A stretch of DNA of 21,991 bases from JAAAPF01 sp964481035 (GTDB lineage: Bacteria > Pseudomonadota > Alphaproteobacteria > Geminicoccales > Geminicoccaceae), in NCBI GenBank assembly GCA_964481035.1, contig CAYZSE010000042.1, positions 1 through 21,991 on the forward strand. The letters are read 5' to 3'. This document shows, piece by piece, positions 16,250-21,991 of this stretch. The position numbers were made by a program, and so were the translations under genes. Every line of letters begins with the position of its first letter. Within the stretch, counting starts at the first letter, position 1. Below the pieces are notes generated by a model. That model ran no database searches. It was not told the origin of the DNA and saw only the letters and a list, made by a program, of their open reading frames with translations.

Positions 16250-17121
16250 CGCCGTCCCCCGACACCCGGGGCCTCGAGATCGTGGTCTGCATCAAGCAGG
16301 TGCCGGACTCGGCCCAGATCAGCGTCCACCCCGTGACCAACACGATCATGCGGCAAGGGGTGCCGACCATCATCAATCCCTACGACCTCTTCGCCCTGGA
16401 AGAGGCGCTCAGGTTGCGCGACCAGTACGGCGGCCGGGTGACGGTGCTCTCCATGGGCCCGCCGATGGCCGAGGAAGCGCTGCGCCGCGCCCTCGGCCTG
16501 GGCGCCGATCGGGCGGTGTTGATCACCGACCGCCGCTTCGCCGGCGCCGACACGCTCGCCACCTCCTATGCCCTCGCCAGCGCGCTCACCACCCTCGGGC
16601 GCGAGCGCGCCGTCGACGTGGTTCTCACCGGCAAGCAGACCATCGACGGGGATACCGCCCAAGTCGGCCCCGGCATCGCCCGGCGGCTGGGGCTGGAGCA
16701 GCTGACCTACGTGGCCGCCATCGACTGGGTCGATCCTGACGCGCGCGAGCTCGTCGTCCGGCGGCGCGCCGAGGGCGGGCTCCAGGTGCTCGCCTCGCGG
16801 CTGCCCTGCCTCATCAGCGTGATCGAAGGCATCAACGAGGTCCGTCGCGGTGCCGTCGAGGACATGCTGCGGGCCGCCCGGGCCGAGGTCACCGTCTGGT
16901 CGGCGACCGACGCGGGCGTCGAGGACCCGATGCTCTGCGGTCTGCGGGGCTCGCCGACGGTGGTCAAGCGGGTGTTCGCCCCGAGCCCGCGCCACGAGCG
17001 CGCCGAGATGGTGACGGTCGCGGGCAAGCGGCCCGGCCAGATCGCCGACGCCCTGCTGGATCTCGTCCTCACTCATCAACCCAAATTGGACGCGGAGTTG
17101 CGCGCCGCGAACCGGCCATGA
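16246..17121 (+). CDS. fixA: FixA, electron transfer flavoprotein beta-like subunit
   Basis: Beta subunit of the FixAB flavoprotein. In the FixABCX complex, NADH electrons are bifurcated to quinone and to ferredoxin/flavodoxin for nitrogenase. The protein has 291 residues. It begins with VVCIKQVPDSAQI (about 9-21), then NPYDLFALEEALRL and VLTGKQTIDGDTAQVGPG, the typical ETF-beta segments. VKRVFAPSPRH near the C-terminus is Fix-like. It overlaps nifW by four bases. FixB starts 12 bases after it, or overlaps it if the earlier ATG 17118 is used. Confidence 0.96.
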   Translation: MTPSPDTRGLEIVVCIKQVPDSAQISVHPVTNTIMRQGVPTIINPYDLFALEEALRLRDQYGGRVTVLSMGPPMAEEALRRALGLGADRAVLITDRRFAGADTLATSYALASALTTLGRERAVDVVLTGKQTIDGDTAQVGPGIARRLGLEQLTYVAAIDWVDPDARELVVRRRAEGGLQVLASRLPCLISVIEGINEVRRGAVEDMLRAARAEVTVWSATDAGVEDPMLCGLRGSPTVVKRVFAPSPRHERAEMVTVAGKRPGQIADALLDLVLTHQPKLDAELRAANRP

Positions 17122-17132
17122 AGGGAGCACCG

Positions 17133-18221
17133 ATGAGCACCACGTCCGACACGCCCGGCCCGGGCCGCCGGCTCCACCCGAAGCTGCCGGAACGCTTTCA
17201 CGGTCATTCGGGCGTCTGGGTCTTCGTCGAGCTGGAGCGCGGCCATGTGCACCCCGTCTCCTGGGAGCTCATGGGCGAGGGCCGCAAGCTCGCCCGGGAA
17301 CTGGGCGTCGCGCTCGCCGCCCTGGTCCTCGGCCCGCCCGGCGAGCCGACCGATGCGGCCGTCGATCAGGCCTTCGGCTACGGCGCCGACCTCGTCCACC
17401 TGTGCGTCGATCCGGTCCTCGGGGACTATCGCAACGCGCCCTACGCGCACGCGCTCTCCGCCATCGTCGAGGCGGCGAAGCCGGAGATCCTGCTCTTGGG
17501 CGCGACGCCGCTCGGCCGCGATCTCGCCGGGGCGGTGGCCACCAGCCTGCAGACCGGGCTGACCGCCGACTGCACCGAGCTGGCGATCGATGCCGACCAG
17601 GCGCTGGCGGCGACCCGTCCCACCTTCGGCGGCTCGTTGCTGTGCACGATCTACACCCTCAAGGTGCGCCCGCAGATGGCGACGGTGCGGCCGCGGGTGA
17701 TGGCGATGCCCGAGCCCGAGGCGGGCCGCACCGGCCGGATCGTGCGCCACGAGCTGGGCCTGGTGGAGACCGACGTGGTCACCAAGGTGCTCGACTTCGT
17801 CGCCGATGCGTCCACCGGCGATGTCGCCCTGGCCTATGCGGACGTCGTCGTCGCCGGCGGCATGGGGCTGCAGTCGGCGGCGAACTTCGAGCTGGTCCGC
17901 CGCCTCGCCGCGGTGCTCGGGGGCGACTACGGCTGCTCGCGACCCGTCGCCCAGAAGGGCTGGTTGCCTGCGGAGCGGCAGATCGGCCAGACCGGACGCA
18001 CGATCCGCCCGCGCCTCTACATCGCCGCCGGCATCTCCGGGGCGGTCCAGCACCGCGTCGGTGTCGAGGGCGCCGATCTCATCGTCGCGATCAACCTGGA
18101 TGCCGACGCGCCGATCTTCGACTTCGCCCATGTGGGCGTCGTCGCCGACGCACTGCAGGTCCTGCCGGCCTTGACCGACGCGGTCGCTCGCCGCCTCGGC
18201 CAGCCGGCGATGGCCAGCTGA
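17133..18221 (+). CDS. fixB: FixB, electron transfer flavoprotein alpha-like subunit
   Basis: FAD-binding alpha subunit of the FixAB pair, 362 residues. An N-terminal ETF domain (VWVFVELERGHVHPVSWEL, about 27-45) is followed by LLGATPLGRDLAG and a C-terminal FAD domain with PVAQKGWLP, GISGAVQH (300-307) and VAINLDADAPIFDFAHVG. I chose ATG 17133 because AAGGGAG (17121-17127) lies five bases upstream. An in-frame ATG at 17118 overlaps the fixA stop as ATGA and would add five residues. FixC follows after 13 bases. Confidence 0.95.
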   Translation: MSTTSDTPGPGRRLHPKLPERFHGHSGVWVFVELERGHVHPVSWELMGEGRKLARELGVALAALVLGPPGEPTDAAVDQAFGYGADLVHLCVDPVLGDYRNAPYAHALSAIVEAAKPEILLLGATPLGRDLAGAVATSLQTGLTADCTELAIDADQALAATRPTFGGSLLCTIYTLKVRPQMATVRPRVMAMPEPEAGRTGRIVRHELGLVETDVVTKVLDFVADASTGDVALAYADVVVAGGMGLQSAANFELVRRLAAVLGGDYGCSRPVAQKGWLPAERQIGQTGRTIRPRLYIAAGISGAVQHRVGVEGADLIVAINLDADAPIFDFAHVGVVADALQVLPALTDAVARRLGQPAMAS

Positions 18222-18234
18222 AGGGAACACCATC

Positions 18235-19542
18235 ATGGCCGAACATTTCGATGCCATCGTCGTGGGTGCCGGTCCCGCCGGCAACGCCGCCGCCCTGGTG
18301 ATGGCCCGCGGCGGCCTGCGGGTGCTGCAGATCGAGCGCGGCGAGACCGCCGGCTCGAAGAACGTGCAGGGGGCGATCCTCTACGCCGATGCGCTGGAGA
18401 GGCTGCTGCCCGACTTCCGCGAGGAAGCGCCCTTGGAGCGCCACGTCGTCGAGCAGCGGGTCTGGATGTTGGACGAGCGCTCGCACACCGGCGCCCACTA
18501 CCGTTCCGACGACTTCAACGAGGATCGGCCCAACCGCTACACGATCCTGCGCGCGCCCTTCGATCGCTGGTTCGCCGGCGAGGTCCGGGCGGCCGGCGCC
18601 TTGCTGCTGACCGAGACGACGGTGACCGAGCTGGTGAAGGACGGGTCGGGCAAGGTCGTCGGGGTGCGGACCGACCGCGACGGCGGCGCCCTGTTCGCCG
18701 ACGTCGTCGTCCTTGCCGAGGGCGTGAACGGGCTGGTCGGCCAGCGCGCGGGCCTGCGCTCGGAATTGGACCCGCACCATGTCGCCCTGGCGGTGAAGGA
18801 GACCGTCTTTCTCACCGACGAGATCGTCCAGGAGCGCTTCAACCTCCAGGGCGAGGACGACGGCGTGGTGATCGAGGTGATGGGCTCGGTCTCGTCCGGC
18901 ATGGTCGGCACGGGCTTTCTCTACACCAACCGGGAATCGATCTCGATCGGCGTCGGCTGCCTGGTCGCCGACTTCCAGGAGACGCAGATCCCGCCCTACG
19001 AGCTGCTCGACCGCTTCAAGGCGCACCCGTCCGTGGCGCCGCTCTTGAAGGGCGGCGAGACCAGGGAGTACGTCGCGCACCTCATCCCGGAGGGCGGCTA
19101 CGACGCCATCCCCGAGCTCGTCGGCGACGGCTGGATGGTGGTCGGCGACGCCGGCCAGTTCGTGAACTCGGCCCACCGCGAGGGCTCCAACCTGGCGATG
19201 ACCACGGGCAGCCTCGCCGGCGAGACGGTGCTGGCGCTCAAAGCGGCCGGCGAAAGCTGCACGGCGGCCGCCCTGTCGCACTATCCGAGCGCACTGCAAC
19301 AGTCCTTCGTCATGAAGGACATGAAGAAGTATCGCGGCCTCGCCTCGATGCTCGACGGCAACAAGCATTTCTTGACGACCTACCCCGCCGCGTTGTCCCA
19401 GGCGATGCAGACGTTCTTGCGCGTCGACAGCGTCGACAAGACGACCAAGCAGCGTCTGATGCTCAAGGAGTTCAAGGACGCAAGGGGTGGCTGGTGGAAC
19501 CTGATGACCGACGCATTCAAGATGGCGAGGGCCTGGCGATGA
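18235..19542 (+). CDS. fixC: FixC, ETF-quinone oxidoreductase-like flavoprotein
   Basis: FAD protein of 435 residues homologous to ETF:ubiquinone oxidoreductase. In the FixABCX complex it takes the high-potential branch of bifurcated electrons to quinone at the membrane. The dinucleotide-binding motif G11-A-G-P-A-G16 is at the N-terminus, followed by ERGETAGSKNVQGAILY. The second FAD motif, VVGDAGQFVN with REGSNLAMTTG, is in the C-terminal half. It lacks its own Fe-S motif, which is supplied by FixX. AAGGGA lies eight bases before ATG 18235. It overlaps fixX as ATGA. Confidence 0.96.
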   Translation: MAEHFDAIVVGAGPAGNAAALVMARGGLRVLQIERGETAGSKNVQGAILYADALERLLPDFREEAPLERHVVEQRVWMLDERSHTGAHYRSDDFNEDRPNRYTILRAPFDRWFAGEVRAAGALLLTETTVTELVKDGSGKVVGVRTDRDGGALFADVVVLAEGVNGLVGQRAGLRSELDPHHVALAVKETVFLTDEIVQERFNLQGEDDGVVIEVMGSVSSGMVGTGFLYTNRESISIGVGCLVADFQETQIPPYELLDRFKAHPSVAPLLKGGETREYVAHLIPEGGYDAIPELVGDGWMVVGDAGQFVNSAHREGSNLAMTTGSLAGETVLALKAAGESCTAAALSHYPSALQQSFVMKDMKKYRGLASMLDGNKHFLTTYPAALSQAMQTFLRVDSVDKTTKQRLMLKEFKDARGGWWNLMTDAFKMARAWR

Positions 19543-19841
19543 CGGAGAGCAAAGTGACCACACAACGCATGGAAGAGCGCCTCTACCACAACCGGTACCG
19601 CGTCGACGAGGGTCGGCCGCACGTGGTGATCCATCGCCGCGCGGTCGACAGCGACGCGTTGCGCTCGCTCGTCCACCTCTGCCCGGCCGGCTGCTACAGC
19701 AAGAACGAGAAGGGCCGCGTCGAGGTGACACTTGATGGCTGCATGGAGTGCGGCACCTGCCGCATCGTCTGCCAGGGCGCGCCCGAGCTGATCTGGAACT
19801 ACCCGCGCGGCGGGTTCGGCGTGCTCTTCAAGTTCGGCTGA
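19539..19841 (+). CDS. fixX: FixX, ferredoxin-like subunit of FixABCX
   Basis: Ferredoxin-like protein of 100 residues that partners FixC. Cysteines are C48 and C52 (CPAGCYS), then C68, C71, C74 and C78 (CMECGTCRIVC), followed by the family-typical WNYPRGGFGV end. ATG 19539 overlaps the fixC stop by four bases (ATGA); an internal ATG at 19569 is the other possible start. It is the last gene of the operon. I see no clear intrinsic terminator after it. Confidence 0.95.
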   Translation: MTESKVTTQRMEERLYHNRYRVDEGRPHVVIHRRAVDSDALRSLVHLCPAGCYSKNEKGRVEVTLDGCMECGTCRIVCQGAPELIWNYPRGGFGVLFKFG

Positions 19842-20221
19842 GCGGGCGCGCACGCTCGCCCTGGCGCGGGGACCACGGCGCAGAACCGGGCGGTCGGCGA
19901 TTTCCGCGCCAACGAACGCGCGCGGCGCCAGCATTAAGGTAAGCACGCAGACGCCGCCGCTGGTCGCCTCGGTCACGCCGACACCGGCTTGCCGAGGCCA
20001 TGGCCTTGCGCTTATGCCTGCTTGGCGACAGGCTGTCCTAGGTCTAGCTTTCCCAGGCACGAGCCTGCGCTACGAACCACCGTGGCGATAACGGTCGCTT
20101 CCGGTGTTCGTTACGCGAGGCGCCATCCCTCGTGGCGTCATGGCTCGCGGCGAGGTTATCGCGCACCGCGGTCGCTGCGGGCAGGTGATGCGGCGCCCGC
20201 CTTGCGGGGTGGACGGGGCTC
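19842..20221. other. 380-base gap after fixX, no gene or RNA recognised
   Basis: Neither strand shows a convincing protein or tRNA. Base composition is less uniformly GC-rich than in the flanking genes. Only weak or long-range inverted repeats are seen: CAGGCT (20029-20034) with AGCCTG (20062-20067), and CTGGCGC (19861-19867) with GCGCCAG (19925-19931). It probably marks the end of the nif-fix island and contains the promoter of the next gene. Confidence 0.5.
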
Positions 20222-21145
20222 ATGGACGCAGCGCTTGCGACGCCGGTCGATGCGGATTGGGCCTTCGCTCGCTACGAGGCGCTGCGATCGCGGTTGGTCG
20301 ACGCGCCCGGCGCCGGAGACGCGGCGGCGATCGCCAGCGTCGAGGCCGTCGCCGGCGAGTTCGACGCCTTCGTGCTCGACGCCTTCGGCGTGCTCAACGT
20401 CGGCGAGATGCCGATCCCGGGCGCCGTCGAGCGGATCGCCCGGTTGCGGCGCAGGGGCAAGCGCCTCGTGGTGCTGACCAACGGCGCGGCACAGTCGCGC
20501 CGGCAGGCGCTCGAGAAATACCGCAGGCTCGGTTTCGACTTCGGCGAGGACGAGGTCGTCGCCAGCCGCGACGTCGCCGCCGCAGCGCTGCGGCGCGGCC
20601 CCGCCGGCCGCGTCTGGGCGGCGGCCGCAGGGCTCGAGCCGGACTTCGCGGACCTCGATGGCCTCGACGTGCGCGACGTTCTGGCCGAGCCCGAGTTGTT
20701 CGCGACGGCCGAGGGGTTCATCCTGTTCGCCAGCGCCGGCTGGACCGGCGAGCACCAGCGCCGGCTCATCGCCGCACTCGCGGCGCGACCGCGCCCCGTG
20801 GTCGTCGCCAACCCGGACCTCGTCGCACCGCGCGAGGCCGGCTTCTCGCTCGAGCCCGGGCATTTCGGCCACGCGCTGCGGGACCGCCTCGGCCTCGTCC
20901 CGGCGTTCTACGGCAAGCCCTACGCCGATGCGTTCGCCGTGGTCCGCGCGCGTCTCGGCCCGGAGATCGCGGCGGAGCGGACGGTCATGGTCGGCGACAC
21001 CCTGCACACCGACATCCTCGGTGGCCGCGCCGCCGGCTTCAAGACGGTGCTTGTCACCGGCCACGGGCTGTTCGCCGGTCACGACCCGCAGCGCTTCATT
21101 CGCCGCTCGGGCATCGTGCCCGATTTCGTGACGAGAGCGATCTGA
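20222..21145 (+). CDS. HAD-superfamily class IIA (NagD-like) phosphatase-like protein
   Basis: A 307-residue soluble protein with the HAD layout: LDAFGVLN with the nucleophile-position D53, LTNGA (motif II), GKPYADAF with K232 (motif III) and MVGDTLHTDILGG with D259 (motif IV). The cap between motifs II and III is the type seen in class IIA enzymes such as NagD. Motif I reads D-A-F, so the second acidic residue of the usual D-x-D is a Phe. A sub-family with D-x-W/F at this place exists, and its substrate is unknown. The ribosome binding site is weak (GGGG upstream). It has no evident link with nitrogen fixation. Confidence 0.85.
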   Translation: MDAALATPVDADWAFARYEALRSRLVDAPGAGDAAAIASVEAVAGEFDAFVLDAFGVLNVGEMPIPGAVERIARLRRRGKRLVVLTNGAAQSRRQALEKYRRLGFDFGEDEVVASRDVAAAALRRGPAGRVWAAAAGLEPDFADLDGLDVRDVLAEPELFATAEGFILFASAGWTGEHQRRLIAALAARPRPVVVANPDLVAPREAGFSLEPGHFGHALRDRLGLVPAFYGKPYADAFAVVRARLGPEIAAERTVMVGDTLHTDILGGRAAGFKTVLVTGHGLFAGHDPQRFIRRSGIVPDFVTRAI

Positions 21146-21237
21146 GGCTGCGCCTCGCCACCTCCGTCGGGTTTGACCAAGGGGCGGTGACCGGCGAGAA
21201 CGCTCGCGCCGGGGCCTTCGACGCGCGGGAGCGCCAC

Positions 21238-21726
21238 ATGGAACGCCAGATCGAGCGGGCGCTGTTCTACAGCCGCTGGCTCCTCGTGCCGATCTATCTC
21301 GGGCTCGCCGTGTCGTTGGTATTCTTCGCCGTGATATTCTTGAAGGAGCTGTTCGCGCTCGGCGCGTCGCTCGGCACCCACGGCGAGAAGGACGCTATCC
21401 TCGCGGCCCTGTCGCTCATCGACCTGGCGCTGGTGGCTAGCCTCGTCGTCATGGTCATCATCAGCGGCTATGAGAATTTCGTTTCCAAGCTCGACGTCGA
21501 TACCGACGACACGCTGAGCTGGCTCGGCAAGCTCGATGCCGGCTCGCTCAAGCTCAAGGTCGCCTCCTCGATCGTCGCGATCTCGTCGGTGCACTTGCTC
21601 AAGGCCTTCATGAACGCCGCCGACACGCCCAACGACAAGCTGCTGTGGCTCGTCGTCATCCACCTCACCTTCGTCGTGTCGGCGCTGGCGATGGCCTTCG
21701 GTGATCGGATCTCAGCCAAGGGGTGA
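21238..21726 (+). CDS. UPF0114 (YqhA-like) inner membrane protein
   Basis: A 162-residue membrane protein with hydrophobic segments at about 13-36, 54-76 and 133-155. A moderately hydrophobic SIVAISSVHLLKAF stretch lies between the last two. SGYENFVSKLD and LKVASSIVAISSVHLLK are characteristic of the UPF0114/YqhA family, whose function is unknown. GGGAG lies about six bases before ATG 21238. The frame is open upstream, but that part lacks family similarity. It lies 92 bases after the HAD-like gene and may share its transcript. Confidence 0.88.
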   Translation: MERQIERALFYSRWLLVPIYLGLAVSLVFFAVIFLKELFALGASLGTHGEKDAILAALSLIDLALVASLVVMVIISGYENFVSKLDVDTDDTLSWLGKLDAGSLKLKVASSIVAISSVHLLKAFMNAADTPNDKLLWLVVIHLTFVVSALAMAFGDRISAKG

Positions 21727-21837
21727 CCGACCCCGCGCTCGTTCGACGACTATCGCGTGACAGTTGACACATGACTCTCGCGCATTTGCCTTGAGACTGT
21801 CATAGATGATGGCGAGCGACATTCAGGGGAGGTGGCG

Positions 21838-21894
21838 ATGCGGTCGTCGACCGTGCCGTCGCGCGGCTCCCGGTCGGCAGCACCCCTTCCCTGA
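21838..21894 (+). CDS. Possible 18-residue leader ORF
   Basis: An ATG at 21838 preceded by the strong ribosome-binding-like AGGGGAGG opens a frame of only 18 codons (MRSSTVPSRG... ending APLP). It stands about 70 bases before another possible start (21964). It could be a regulatory leader peptide or chance. There is no homology to judge by. Confidence 0.2.
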   Translation: MRSSTVPSRGSRSAAPLP

Positions 21895-21963
21895 CGTCCA
21901 CACACGAGGCCGAGGCTTTCCGCCCCGCTTCGCCGGCGCGGATGGCCTCGAAAGGGGGTTGTC

Positions 21964-21991
21964 ATGCGCGTTTACGGCTGGAGCGTCTTCG
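21964..21991 (+). CDS. Possible start of a gene running off the window
   Basis: ATG 21964 follows a purine-rich AAAGGGGG (about six bases upstream) and opens MRVYGWSVF before the window ends. Nine residues are too few to identify a product. Confidence 0.35.

Noticed and set aside
19842..20221. tRNA, small RNA or terminator in the gap after fixX
   Set aside because: No cloverleaf, no T-loop consensus and no stem followed by a T-tract could be found by eye; only weak long-range repeats.

Overview
The window is a compact molybdenum-nitrogenase (nif) island followed by the fixABCX electron-supply operon. All genes are on the + strand, and the sequence has high GC content with strong GC-rich third codon positions. 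The NifA protein carries the C-X11-C-X19-C-X4-C linker typical of oxygen-sensitive alphaproteobacterial NifA. Together with FdxN, FdxB, NifW, the nif-type IscA and FixABCX, this points to a free-living alphaproteobacterial diazotroph, perhaps in the Rhodospirillales/Azospirillum neighbourhood. The order is inferred from gene content and protein style only, not from a search.

Layout: (1) 1-417, leader of nifA with no gene seen; (2) 418-2079, nifA; (3) 2222-5294, nifB-fdxN-nifZ-nifT-SIR2-like gene, behind a perfect -24/-12 promoter with two near-consensus NifA sites; (4) 5295-5615, nifH control region with a perfect NifA site (TGT-N10-ACA), an A+T-rich island, a -24/-12 promoter and a leader hairpin; (5) 5616-13812, nifHDK-nifEN-nifX-DUF269-fdxB, with a strong hairpin between nifD and nifK; (6) 13813-14059, a 13-bp stem-loop then a third perfect -24/-12 promoter; (7) 14060-19841, iscA-nifU(C-terminal)-nifV-nifW-fixA-fixB-fixC-fixX, mostly joined by ATGA-type overlaps; (8) 19842-21991, probably outside the nif regulon: a gap, an HAD-family phosphatase-like gene, a UPF0114 membrane protein and the start of a possible further gene.

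How it works together: NifA with sigma-54 RNA polymerase would fire the three -24/-12 promoters. NifB (with FdxN) makes the NifB-co precursor. NifX and NifEN carry and mature it, and NifV supplies homocitrate. NifH (Fe protein) reduces and matures NifDK. NifW, NifZ and NifT are accessory factors, and IscA and the NifU C-terminal domain handle Fe-S assembly. FixABCX and the ferredoxins provide low-potential electrons. nifS, full-length nifU, nifQ and draTG are not in this window.

The least explained element is the SIR2-like gene (4455-5294), translationally coupled to nifT inside the nifB operon. The most notable non-coding elements are the nifH leader hairpin, the nifD-nifK hairpin and the tandem TGT-N10-ACG sites before nifB.
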